Source of the DNA: Rickettsia endosymbiont of Bryobia graminum | Lineage (GTDB): Bacteria > Pseudomonadota > Alphaproteobacteria > Rickettsiales > Rickettsiaceae | NCBI GenBank assembly: GCA_020881085.1 | Contig: JAJIYR010000077.1 | Coordinates: forward strand, 1 to 6,724 | DNA length: 6,724 nucleotides | Direction: 5' to 3' | Shown: piece after piece, positions 1-6,479 of the stretch | Layout of the letters: every line of letters begins with the position of its first letter | How positions within the stretch are numbered: the stretch's first letter is position 1 | Program-made: the position numbers and the translations under genes | Notes under the pieces: generated by a model | Seen by the model: only the letters and a program-made list of their open reading frames with translations | What the model was told of the DNA's origin: nothing | Databases searched by the model: none

Positions 1-30
1 TTTCCCTTTCTCATATTCTGTCATAGTCAT
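1..30 (-). CDS. 5' end of an unidentified ORF leaving the window
   Basis: Reading the minus strand from position 30 gives an open frame beginning MTMTEYEKGK that runs off the left edge. There are two possible ATG codons, at 30-28 and 24-22. Only ten residues are visible, so the family cannot be named. Both candidate start codons lie within or beside the left arm of the strong palindrome at 20-78, and IS605-like debris lies just upstream. That position makes a mobile-element ORF plausible, but this is inference. No clear Shine-Dalgarno sequence is visible upstream of either ATG. The frame could also be fortuitous. Confidence 0.3.
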   Translation of the reverse strand, partial: MTMTEYEKGK

Positions 31-78
31 CCTATAAAATAAGTCCTATTTACTTATTTTATATAGGACGACTATGAC
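20..78. repeat. 59-bp near-perfect inverted repeat
   Basis: The left arm (20-44) and right arm (about 50-78) are reverse complements over about 25 bp. There is one substitution (A versus G at the tenth base) and a 2-nt indel, around a loop of about 6 nt. The outer end of both arms reads GTCATAGTC inward. On the minus strand the left arm carries the ATG of the ORF that leaves the window. On the plus strand the right arm carries an ATG at 74-76 that opens a five-codon frame, MTSSN, ending at TAA. It may be two abutting ends of an insertion element, a palindromic repeat element, or a hairpin that limits transcription. It does not have the RPE1 sequence seen in leuS. Confidence 0.75.
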
Positions 79-81
79 TTC

Positions 82-137
82 TTCAAACTAAAGTTTCTCC
101 ACCTGAAGGTGGAGGTTTGAACCATCAGCTGGATAAT
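82..137 (-). mobile_element. Hairpin segment resembling an IS200/IS605-type end, fused to the gabD remnant
   Basis: Positions 97-103 and 108-114 form a perfect 7-bp GC-rich stem (CTCCACC/GGTGGAG) with a TGAA loop. It is nested inside a second inverted pair, TTCAAAC at 82-88 and GTTTGAA at 115-121. The compact hairpin in an otherwise AT-rich region resembles the subterminal hairpins of IS200/IS605 elements. On the minus strand the gabD frame continues straight through it, adding DYPADGSNLHLQVEKL before a TAG at 90-88. That tail has no aldehyde dehydrogenase character. It could be the 3' end of a tnpB gene with its right-end structure, but no tnpB body is present. Assignment to the family is by structure only, and the exact boundaries are unknown. 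Confidence 0.4.
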
Positions 138-1215
138 CAAATTTATAACAAGCTAAAACTGGGCCAAATATTTCGGTTGTAAAGATTTCCATATTATCTT
201 GGCAATCACTAATAACTGTTGCTTCAAAGAAGTTATCATGTGATTTACCGCCACATAAAATTTTTGCTCCTTTGCTTTTAGCATCTTCAAGTAATTTTAC
301 AATCTTATCGACAGCAGCTTTATTAATCAATGGTCCTATGTTTGAGTCGGGGGCAAAACCATCTCCTACTTTAAGGTTAGAAAATTTATTGAGATAAGAT
401 CAGAAGTAACCTTATCTAAATCTACATCCTTAAATATAATATAAGGAGCATTACCGCCTAATTCCATCGATAGACGTTTCATAGTAGTGCCAGAGTTTTG
501 ATATAATAACTTTCCTACTCTTGTTGAACCGGTAAAAGATAATTTGCGAATCCGAAAATCGTTACAGAATATTTGTCCAATATTGCTAGCATCTCCGGTA
601 ATGATATTAAATACTCCCGCAGGAAGCCCTGCCTCAGTTGCCAGTTTAACTAAAGCTAAGGCAGAAAATGGGGTGAATTCTGAAGGCTTAAGTATCCACG
701 CTACAACCAGCTGCTAAGGCTGGTGCAACTTTTCTAGTAATCATAGCATTTGGGAAATTCCAAGGCGTAATAGCAGCCACAGGACCAACTGGCTCCCATT
801 CAGTAATAATTTTGTGATTTATTTCTTTACCACTCCTGATTTTACCTTTGATCTCATGCATACTTCCAGCAAACCATTCTACAAAACCAGCGCCATATAG
901 AATTTCTTTTTGAGATTCTTCTAACGTTTTTCCTTGTTCTAGGGTAAGGATTTTTGCTAAATCATCACTATTTTCTAATATTAAAGAATACCATTTCCTT
1001 AAAATAGTAGATCTATGTTGAATAGATGTTTGAGACCAAGTTTTGAAAACTGTGACGGTACTATCTAGAGCTTTAGCAATTAAATCATCAGAAAGATTAG
1101 GAACTGATCCAATTTCCTGATTAGTAGAGGGATTATTAACAGAAATTTGTTCTTGGAATTCTATCCAAGAATCATTTATATAGTTTTTCTTATTAACTAG
1201 CTCTAGTATGGTCAT
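88..1215 (-). pseudogene. gabD: Decayed GabD-type aldehyde dehydrogenase (succinate-semialdehyde dehydrogenase)
   Basis: An intact enzyme would oxidise succinate semialdehyde to succinate in the cytosol with NAD(P)+. The first 173 codons look normal and include the PWNFP motif with the catalytic asparagine. At about 696 one extra base after GCSV shifts the frame to an early stop. The homologous reading resumes one frame over as ILKPSEFTPF and continues through the cofactor-binding FTGSTRVGK and the catalytic-base motif MELGGNAPY. Between about 392 and 376 roughly 30 codons are missing compared with E. coli GabD. The lost part includes the GQTC segment with the nucleophilic cysteine, and the frame shifts back there. 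Homology then runs from LKVGDG through IGPLINKAAV and EIFGPVLACYKF, after which about 85 C-terminal residues are replaced by unrelated sequence. Three independent lesions, one of them removing the active site, make this a clear pseudogene. The ALDH superfamily is certain. The succinate-semialdehyde subgroup is likely but rests on recall of the family. Confidence 0.9.
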
Positions 1216-1223
1216 ATTCGCTA

Positions 1224-1228
1224 CCTCT
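1224..1228 (-). promoter_or_regulatory. Shine-Dalgarno site of the gabD remnant
   Basis: AGAGG (within AAGAGGTAG) lies 8 nt upstream of the ATG at 1215-1213, which supports that start codon. This is the clearest ribosome-binding site in the window, even though the gene behind it is dead, so the inactivation may be fairly recent. The 60-nt spacing from the leuS stop would allow gabD to be read as the distal gene of a leuS transcript. No convincing independent promoter is visible in the gap. Confidence 0.55.
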
Positions 1229-1275
1229 TATAATTCCATCAAAACAAAAATAGCTATATTATGATCTATAGAAAC

Positions 1276-3930
1276 CTAAACTACAATATTTACTATCTTT
1301 TTAGGTACAATAATAATTTTCTTAGGTTCTTTGTTATCTAAATGCTTTTGAATAGATTCTAGTCCAGTAACTATACTCTTAATTTCATCATCAGTTGAAG
1401 AAATTGGAAATTCATAAGTAGCTCTTAGTTTGCCATTTATTTGAATCGCTATAGTATAAGAATTTTCTACTAATAAATTTTCCTCAAAAGAAGGCCAGGA
1501 TTTTTTGTAAAGCCTTTCTTGATGGCCTAATTTTTGCCATATTTCTTCTGTAATGTGAGGAATAAAAGGATTAAGCAGCTGCATTAGAATATTAAAACTA
1601 TCTAGGGCAGTATGAAAATTAGGTGTTTGTTGCATTAACTCTTCTGATAAAGCGTTAAATAATTCTCTCATTCTTGCGATAGCTTTATTTAGCTTAAATT
1701 CTTTTAGCTCTTCATTAACATGTTTTATGGTAAAATGAGTAAATCTTACTAATTTTGTAGCTTGGCTACTAGTGCTTGTATTAGGCTTATTAATCAATGT
1801 ATCCGCCATAGAGGATAATCTATTAATAAATTTAAAACATCCTTCAAGACCAGCAGATGACCATTCGAAATCTTTTTCTGGTGGGCTGTCTGATAAAACA
1901 AATAATCTAATAGAATCAGCAGAATGATTAGTTAATATTGATTCCAAATCTACAACATTCTTTTTAGACTTACTCATTTTTTCTACACGACCTACCACTA
2001 CTTCTTGTCCTGTAGTTTTACTAACCCATTTATCAGATCGCTTTTCTACTTCATCAGGGTACAACCAATTATTATTTCGATCTTTAAAAGTAGCGTGCAA
2101 CACCATTCCCTGAGTTAGTAAGTTTTTGAATGGTTCGCGAACAGATAAATAACCTTGCTCATTCATTACTTTAGTAAAAAATCTAGCATAAAGAAGATGC
2201 ATTACAGCATGCTCAATTCCCCCAATATATTGATCAACAGGTAACCAGTAATTACAAGCATTTTTATTTACCATATCTTGCGCCTCAGCGTCACAGTAAC
2301 GAGTGAAATACCAAGAAGATTCAAAAAATGTATCAAATGTGTCAGTTTCACGAGTTGCTGGTTTTTGACATTTCGGACAGGTAGTATGTTTCCAGTTTTG
2401 GTGAGAATCTAAAGGATTGCCATGTCCATTAAATTTAACATCTTCTGGTAAAGTAACAGGTAGGTCTTTTTCTGGAACTGGCAAGATGCCACAATTGTTA
2501 CAATATATTATCGGAATAGGGCATCCCCAGAATCTTTGTCTAGATACTCCCCAGTCTTTTAGGCGGTAATTAATAGTACGTTTGCCAATGGCAAGTTTTT
2601 CAAATTCATCTATAACTCTTTCTTTGGCTTCTTGAATAGTTAGTCCATTCAAGAAATCAGAGTTGATCATTATACCGTCACCAGTATAAGCTGATGATGA
2701 TAAATCTATATTAGCAGCTTTTACTACTTGCTTTATAGGTAACCCTAACTTCTTTGCTAATTCATAATCTCGTTCATCATGAGCTGGGCAACCAAAGACA
2801 GCTCCTGTACCATAATCCATTAGAACAAAATTAGTTATAATAACTGGTAAAGTAATATTTGGATCAAATGGGTGGGTAACAGATAGGTTAGTAAAAACAC
2901 CATCTTTTTCGGCTTTTTCTACTGCGGATGTACTATGTAGATGGGAGCATTGTTTAATAAATAAGGAAATGTTATTATCAATATTTACTAATTGTTCAAT
3001 GATTGGGTGATTATAGGCCACCGCTAGATAACTTGCCCCAAAAATAGTTTCTGGTCTAGTGGAAAACACCTCAATAAACCTATTTCCAAACTCTACTTCT
3101 GCTGGTGATTTGTGTGTCAAGCCAGTACTCGAATCGTCATGTACATCATTGTACACTGCGGTTCTGTGTTCTGTGTTTTCTTCAAATTCCCTAGCAGTAG
3201 TAAGTTTTGAAGCAGGTTTAATAGAATGATCATAATCCTTTATTTGAAAAGCAAAATTTGCTCCTTGTGATTTACCTATCCATTTTTCCTGCATCGATTT
3301 TACAGAATCTGGCCAGCCAGTTAATTTAGGTATTTCATTTAGTAATTCTTCGGCATAATTAGTGATTCTTAAAAACCATTGTTTTAAATGTCGCTTCTCA
3401 ACTAAAGCTCCTGAACGCCAGCCACGTCCATCAACAACTTGTTCATTGGCAAGCACCGTATTATCGACAGGATCCCAATTGACTAATGATTCTTTTTGAT
3501 AGGCTAAATTCTTTGCATAAAGTTCTAAAAAGAATTTTTGCTCATGCTTATAATAATCTGGATCACAGGTAGTTACTTCTCTAGACCAATCATAAGAAAA
3601 ACCAATAGATTTTAATTGGTCCCGCATAGTTTTTATATTATCATAAGTCCATTTTGCAGGATGGGAATTATGATTAATAGCAGCATTTTCTGCAGGTAAG
3701 CCAAAAGCATCCCACCCCATAGGATGTAATACATTGTAGCTTTGAGCTGTCATAAATCTAGCTAAACAATCCCCAATGGAATAATTACGCAAATGCCCTA
3801 CATGAATTTTCCCAGAAGGATAGGGTAGCATTTCAAGTACGTAATATTTAGATTTCTTACTATCATTGGTTGTTGCAAAAGCTTGTTCTTCTTCCCAAAT
3901 CTTTTGCCATTTTTGTTCTATATTTATCAT
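1276..3930 (-). CDS. leuS: Leucyl-tRNA synthetase
   Basis: This cytosolic class I aminoacyl-tRNA synthetase charges tRNA-Leu with leucine, using ATP, and proofreads the product. The 884-residue frame is complete. The Rossmann catalytic core shows the HIGH-type motif HVGH at 43-46 within PYPSGKIHVGHLRNYS, and KMSKS at 651-655. The CP1 editing domain carries the threonine-rich TRPETIFG (291-298) and YGTGAVFGCPAHDERDYE (373-390), with the conserved editing aspartate in HDERD. Two CxxC pairs (C477/C480 and C518/C521) resemble the zinc-binding module of Thermus-type LeuRS. The C-terminus has the expected QINGKLRA stretch. Residues 238-285 are an in-frame RPE1 insertion; without it the protein would be 836 residues, close to the normal bacterial length. 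The N-terminus MINIEQKWQKIWEEE fits the family, so the ATG is credible despite a weak ribosome-binding site. DUF3576 lies upstream and the gabD remnant begins 60 nt downstream. Confidence 0.98.
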   Translation of the reverse strand: MINIEQKWQKIWEEEQAFATTNDSKKSKYYVLEMLPYPSGKIHVGHLRNYSIGDCLARFMTAQSYNVLHPMGWDAFGLPAENAAINHNSHPAKWTYDNIKTMRDQLKSIGFSYDWSREVTTCDPDYYKHEQKFFLELYAKNLAYQKESLVNWDPVDNTVLANEQVVDGRGWRSGALVEKRHLKQWFLRITNYAEELLNEIPKLTGWPDSVKSMQEKWIGKSQGANFAFQIKDYDHSIKPASKLTTAREFEENTEHRTAVYNDVHDDSSTGLTHKSPAEVEFGNRFIEVFSTRPETIFGASYLAVAYNHPIIEQLVNIDNNISLFIKQCSHLHSTSAVEKAEKDGVFTNLSVTHPFDPNITLPVIITNFVLMDYGTGAVFGCPAHDERDYELAKKLGLPIKQVVKAANIDLSSSAYTGDGIMINSDFLNGLTIQEAKERVIDEFEKLAIGKRTINYRLKDWGVSRQRFWGCPIPIIYCNNCGILPVPEKDLPVTLPEDVKFNGHGNPLDSHQNWKHTTCPKCQKPATRETDTFDTFFESSWYFTRYCDAEAQDMVNKNACNYWLPVDQYIGGIEHAVMHLLYARFFTKVMNEQGYLSVREPFKNLLTQGMVLHATFKDRNNNWLYPDEVEKRSDKWVSKTTGQEVVVGRVEKMSKSKKNVVDLESILTNHSADSIRLFVLSDSPPEKDFEWSSAGLEGCFKFINRLSSMADTLINKPNTSTSSQATKLVRFTHFTIKHVNEELKEFKLNKAIARMRELFNALSEELMQQTPNFHTALDSFNILMQLLNPFIPHITEEIWQKLGHQERLYKKSWPSFEENLLVENSYTIAIQINGKLRATYEFPISSTDDEIKSIVTGLESIQKHLDNKEPKKIIIVPKKIVNIVV
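3076..3219 (-). repeat. RPE1-type Rickettsia palindromic element inserted in frame in leuS
   Basis: This 144-bp segment encodes LeuRS residues 238-285, including KLTTAREFEENTEHRTAVY and SSTGLTHKSPAEVEFGNRF. The peptide matches what I recall of the RPE1 family found inside Rickettsia ORFs. The DNA is an imperfect palindrome: TAAACCT at 3075-3081 pairs with AGGTTTA at 3214-3220, and the arms stay similar for about 30 bp. For example CTCTACTTCTGCTGG on one side matches TTACTACTGCTAGG read from the other. A smaller GTAC-ATCATT-GTAC palindrome sits near the centre. Removing the segment joins KDYDHSI directly to EVFSTRPETIFG, the normal LeuRS sequence, and an ATT (Ile) codon lies at both borders (I237 and I286). 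There is no stop or frameshift, so the element is translated as part of the enzyme. Confidence 0.9.
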
Positions 3931-4176
3931 ATTCTTATATTGTATAATTAAAGTATATTTTGAGATATATATTTAGAAATGTCAGAACTTCAATAAGTTA
4001 CAGCAAAATTCTAAAAAATCCTTTTAAAAATAGCTGTTAAAAAAATTTTTATACACTTGTGCTTCTAGACTGCATTACTATTAGCTCTACAAGGCGGAAT
4101 TTTAGCGAATTTTAATACCATTTTCATACTATGCAAGAATGACATCATATTTCTTCTACTCTTAAAGAAATATATC
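3931..4176. other. Gene-free gap between the DUF3576 gene and leuS
   Basis: This 246-bp AT-rich gap contains no plausible gene or tRNA. The half nearest leuS must hold its leader. AT-rich -10-like hexamers such as TATACT (minus strand, 3957-3952) exist, but none has a -35 partner at good spacing, so I do not call a promoter. The 4080-4140 part includes fragments such as GCAAGAATGACATC that look like degraded dispersed-repeat ends, which is only an impression. The one clear structure is the hairpin listed at 4147-4173. Confidence 0.5.
4147..4173 (-). terminator. Hairpin just downstream of the DUF3576 gene, possible terminator
   Basis: ATATTTCTT at 4147-4155 pairs perfectly with AAGAAATAT at 4165-4173 around a 9-nt loop. 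It begins 4 nt after the TAG of the DUF3576 gene, where a terminator is expected. The stem is AT-rich, and on the minus strand no T-run follows it. It is therefore a poor intrinsic terminator and may serve only as a 3'-end stabiliser, or be a chance structure in AT-rich DNA. Confidence 0.3.
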
Positions 4177-4692
4177 CTATTTTTCTTTAGAACTAAGATG
4201 TAATTCTCTAGCTTTTCTTAAAATTGTATCTTCAATAATAATAGCTAAATTATTTGAATTATTACTATCTACCCAAGTGCCATTTTTAAGTATTTGTTCA
4301 AATACTCTTACTTGAATTGCATCAGGGCTGATAACATTATCTTTAATAATAATATTTACTTTAAATCTAAAATTTTGTTTATCTTTTGGACTATGCCACT
4401 CAGTTATAATAACTCCACCATTTGAATCAGTCGAAGCGAGTGGAATAGAACTTAAGCTATCTATAGAAGCCTGCCATAAATATTTATTAATATGACTAAG
4501 TCCTATTTTAGTAGATTCATTTTTTACTTTGCCTGGTCTAAATACTATCCCTTCTCCACCAAGAATAGATCCCATATCTTCCATTTCTTTTTCATGGATT
4601 GTTTGAGGATAATCAGTAGTTACAGCTATAGCATTACTATAAAATAGCAATGGAGTGATTATTTTAATAGTATGTTTTAAGTATTTTTTCAT
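4177..4692 (-). CDS. DUF3576 family exported protein
   Basis: A complete 171-residue protein of unknown function. Residues 1-23 form a signal peptide: basic MKKYLKHTIK, a hydrophobic stretch, then NAIA as a likely signal peptidase I site before VTTDYP. The mature part would be periplasmic; there is no lipobox cysteine. The body shows features I associate with the alphaproteobacterial DUF3576 family: a GSILGGEGI glycine-rich segment (about 42-50), NKYLWQASIDSLSSIPLAS (69-87), GGVIITEWHSP (92-102), RFKVNIII, and a C-terminal helical RKARELHLS. In other alphaproteobacteria this family is often found directly upstream of leuS, as here, so the neighbourhood supports the call. A weak -10-like TATAAC lies at 4715-4710, about 17 nt before the ATG, but it has no good -35. 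An envelope role is a guess; no enzymatic motif is visible. Confidence 0.85.
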   Translation of the reverse strand: MKKYLKHTIKIITPLLFYSNAIAVTTDYPQTIHEKEMEDMGSILGGEGIVFRPGKVKNESTKIGLSHINKYLWQASIDSLSSIPLASTDSNGGVIITEWHSPKDKQNFRFKVNIIIKDNVISPDAIQVRVFEQILKNGTWVDSNNSNNLAIIIEDTILRKARELHLSSKEK

Positions 4693-4954
4693 AGGTTTTT
4701 ATTTGAATTGTTATAATGGTTTAATTTGGGATAACATATGTCATTTTAACTGTGATAGTGCTGTCGTGTTTAATTTTGATATCTTTCAATGTAAACAGAA
4801 ATCTTAAGTTATCTCGAAACTTGTTTCAGGGTTGTAATAGATGCTGAAGCAAGTTCAGTATTACGTTATTGTTCCTAGATTCCTGCTTACGCCGGCACAA
4901 AAATCTTTGTTTTACTAAATGTATAATTCTTTCTTTACTGATTTGTAGTAATAA
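4693..4954. other. Gene-free gap between scoB and the DUF3576 gene
   Basis: This 262-bp gap contains no plausible gene. The part near 4693-4720 is the leader of the DUF3576 gene. The middle holds the palindromic repeat listed separately at 4818-4890. An open frame on the plus strand starting at 4869 extends into scoB antisense and is not a gene. The stretch at 4905-4954, just after the scoB stop, is AT-rich with no obvious intrinsic terminator. Confidence 0.5.
4818..4890. repeat. Degenerate dispersed palindromic repeat of Rickettsia type
   Basis: AACTTGTTTCAG at 4818-4829 and CTGAAGCAAGTT at 4844-4855 form a 12-bp stem with a single G-T wobble and a 14-nt loop. Next to it, around 4873-4890, lies a sequence containing TAGATTCCTGCTTACGCC. 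It resembles the short GC-richer repeats (ATTCCCGC-type palindromes) scattered through Rickettsia intergenic DNA. The locally higher GC content in an AT-rich gap supports an acquired repeat. The copy is degenerate, because the second unit lacks a complementary arm. Which RPE family it belongs to cannot be settled without a search. Confidence 0.5.
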
Positions 4955-5593
4955 TTATAGAGAAATAGTAAACTCTGCTTCGGTTTTTGTTTTGATTTCT
5001 TCTATACTTACATCATCAGCTTTTTTAATTAAAATCATAGAGTCCTTAGTAATATCAAATATCCCAAGATCAGTAATTACTCTACTAACTATATTAATAC
5101 CTGTTAGAGGTAAAGTACATTTTTTCAATAATTTACTACTACCATCTTTAGCTACATGTTCCATTAGTACTACTACTCTTTTTACATTTGCTACCAAGTC
5201 CATAGCTCCACCCATACCCTTTACCATTTTTCCAGGTATAGTCCAGTTAGCTAAATCACCGTTGCTAGATACTTGCATAGCTCCAAGAATAGTTAAATCA
5301 ATATGTGATCCTCTAATCATAGCGAAAGATGTTGCACTATCAAAATAGCTGCTTTCAGGAATAGAAGTTATAGTTTCTTTTCCTGCGTTAATTAAATCTG
5401 GATCTTCTTCCCCTTCAAAAGGAAATGGTCCCATGCCTAACATACCGTTTTCACTTTGCAGGATGATATTCATATCTTGCGTAATATAATTCGCCACTAA
5501 AGTAGGTATACCGATACCAAGATTAACGTATAAACCTTCTTTCAGTTCTAGCTGTGCCGCTATTTGGCACATTTGCTCTTTAGTCCACGCCAT
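4955..5593 (-). CDS. scoB: Succinyl-CoA:3-ketoacid CoA-transferase subunit B
   Basis: This is the catalytic beta subunit of the cytosolic CoA-transferase that moves CoA between succinyl-CoA and acetoacetate, giving acetoacetyl-CoA and succinate. The 212-residue protein has normal family length. It starts with MAWTKEQMCQIAAQLE and the nucleotide-loop-like NLGIGIPTLVANYI (24-37). The CoA-transferase signature LQSENGMLGMG (45-55) contains the catalytic glutamate E48, which forms the enzyme-CoA thioester. Later family landmarks are LGAMQVS, NWTIPGKMVKGMGGAMDLV and a VVLMEHVAK segment. Its ATG lies 3 nt beyond the scoA stop, and AAAGAGATAG at the scoA end can serve as its ribosome-binding site, so the two genes are almost certainly cotranscribed and translationally linked. 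All key residues are present and the gene looks functional. Confidence 0.96.
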   Translation of the reverse strand: MAWTKEQMCQIAAQLELKEGLYVNLGIGIPTLVANYITQDMNIILQSENGMLGMGPFPFEGEEDPDLINAGKETITSIPESSYFDSATSFAMIRGSHIDLTILGAMQVSSNGDLANWTIPGKMVKGMGGAMDLVANVKRVVVLMEHVAKDGSSKLLKKCTLPLTGINIVSRVITDLGIFDITKDSMILIKKADDVSIEEIKTKTEAEFTISL

Positions 5594-5596
5594 TTT

Positions 5597-6295
5597 CTAT
5601 CTCTTTCTAGTTGTTCTACGTTCTATACACTTTTCGTGGTTTTCGCCTACTACTAATCTATTGGTAAAAATACTAGGAGTATGAATATTATTAGGATCAA
5701 GCATACCGGTTTCTACTATTTCCTCCACTTCACAAACAGTGGTGCTAGCTGCTGTTGCCATTATTGGGTTGAAATTTCTAGCTGTTTTATTATAAATTAC
5801 ATTACCGCTTTTATCAGCCTTCCAGCCTTTAATAATAGTTAAGTCAGCAAAAAGCGACGTTTCCATCAAGTATTTTTTGCCATTAAATTCACGTACTTCT
5901 TTCCCTGTTTCTACTATCGTTCCAATGCCTGTGCGAGTATAGAAAGCTGGAATTCCTGCTCCACCAGCTCTAATTCTTTCGGCAAGTGTTCCTTGAGGGG
6001 TTAATTCAACTTCTAAGGAACCATCTATATATTGTTGTTCAAAAATTTTATTTTCTCCCACATAAGAAGAAATCATTTTTTTGATTTGTTTAGTTTTAAG
6101 TAAGATACCGAGGCCAAAATCATCAACGCCACAATTATTGCTGATGATTGTTAAGTCCTTAACTTGTGATTCTAAGATAGCGACGATTAGATTTTCTGGT
6201 ATGCCGCAGAGTCCAAATCCTCCAGCCATAATAGTCATGCCATCACAAAGTATACCCTCAAGGGCCTGCTTAGAAGAAGAATATATTTTACTCAT
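5597..6295 (-). CDS. scoA: Succinyl-CoA:3-ketoacid CoA-transferase subunit A
   Basis: This is the alpha subunit of the same CoA-transferase; it pairs with ScoB. The 232-residue protein carries the CoA-transferase signature 1 at 18-33 ([16 protein letters not shown]), followed by the typical [19 protein letters not shown] segment. Other landmarks are [20 protein letters not shown], the FYTRTGIGT turn and the conserved [17 protein letters not shown] near the C-terminus. The end, [10 protein letters not shown], matches the usual short basic tail. The ATG at 6295-6293 is preceded by only a weak AGTGA-type ribosome-binding sequence, but the N-terminus aligns with family members. A good promoter lies about 30 nt upstream. 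No lesions are visible. In Rickettsia the enzyme could allow use of, or exchange with, acetoacetate and polyhydroxybutyrate-type intermediates; that physiological role is inferred. Confidence 0.96.
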   Translation of the reverse strand: MSKIYSSSKQALEGILCDGMTIMAGGFGLCGIPENLIVAILESQVKDLTIISNNCGVDDFGLGILLKTKQIKKMISSYVGENKIFEQQYIDGSLEVELTPQGTLAERIRAGGAGIPAFYTRTGIGTIVETGKEVREFNGKKYLMETSLFADLTIIKGWKADKSGNVIYNKTARNFNPIMATAASTTVCEVEEIVETGMLDPNNIHTPSIFTNRLVVGENHEKCIERRTTRKR

Positions 6296-6321
6296 ATGTT
6301 CACTAAATATTGATTAATAGC

Positions 6322-6349
6322 ATTATATCTATGAATTTAACGATGTGAA
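6322..6349 (-). promoter_or_regulatory. Sigma-70-type promoter of scoAB
   Basis: On the minus strand, TTCACA (6349-6344) matches the -35 consensus at 5 of 6 positions. It is followed 16 nt later by a perfect TATAAT -10 box (6327-6322). Transcription would start near 6315, leaving a leader of about 20 nt before the scoA ATG. The position, spacing and hexamer quality are the best in the window, although AT-rich DNA raises the chance of coincidence. The promoter lies between the IS200 hairpin and scoA, so the inserted element has not separated it from its gene. Confidence 0.6.
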
Positions 6350-6455
6350 GAAGATTCTGTATTATAAGCTAAATGTAAAATCACCCTTAAATTAATGTTT
6401 ATTTTGATAATTGATGCCATAACCATTTTGGCACCATTCTTTAAATAAAAGTAAT

Positions 6456-6475
6456 CCCTGCCGCAAGCAGCGGGG
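6456..6475 (-). mobile_element. Terminal hairpin of the IS200-type element
   Basis: This 20-nt GC-rich segment is nearly self-complementary end to end. On the minus strand CCC pairs with GGG, then after one C-A mismatch GCTG pairs with CGGC (one G-T wobble), leaving a CTTG tip. It lies 4 nt beyond the transposase stop and is followed by ATTACTTTTATTT. IS200 elements carry such an imperfect hairpin (ACCCCG...CGGGGT type) near their ends, and the Y1 transposase recognises it in single-stranded form. It may also act as a transcription terminator facing scoAB. The outer boundary of the element is not evident. Confidence 0.65.
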
Positions 6476-6479
6476 TATT

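Noticed and set aside
366..700. Sequencing error as the explanation for the gabD frameshift
   Set aside because: A single-base error could explain the shift near 696, but not the missing active-site block or the replaced C-terminus.
3940..3993. Possible leuS promoter on the minus strand
   Set aside because: TATACT and other AT-rich hexamers exist, but the TTGAAG and CTGACA candidates sit 30 and 22 nt away, outside normal spacing.
3996..4060. A/T runs forming AAAAATTTTT-type palindromes as a terminator
   Set aside because: Homopolymer-like AT palindromes are expected at this base composition and have no GC stem.
4869..5348. 159-codon open frame on the plus strand
   Set aside because: It is largely antisense to scoB, has no ribosome-binding site or recognisable domain, and reads like a low-complexity shadow of AT-rich coding sequence.
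6081..6317. 78-codon open frame on the plus strand
   Set aside because: It is antisense to the scoA N-terminus, with no family features; scoA is clearly the real gene.
6400..6450. TGCCA/TGGCA mini-hairpin near 6416-6432
   Set aside because: The stem is only 5 bp with no associated motif, and could easily occur by chance.
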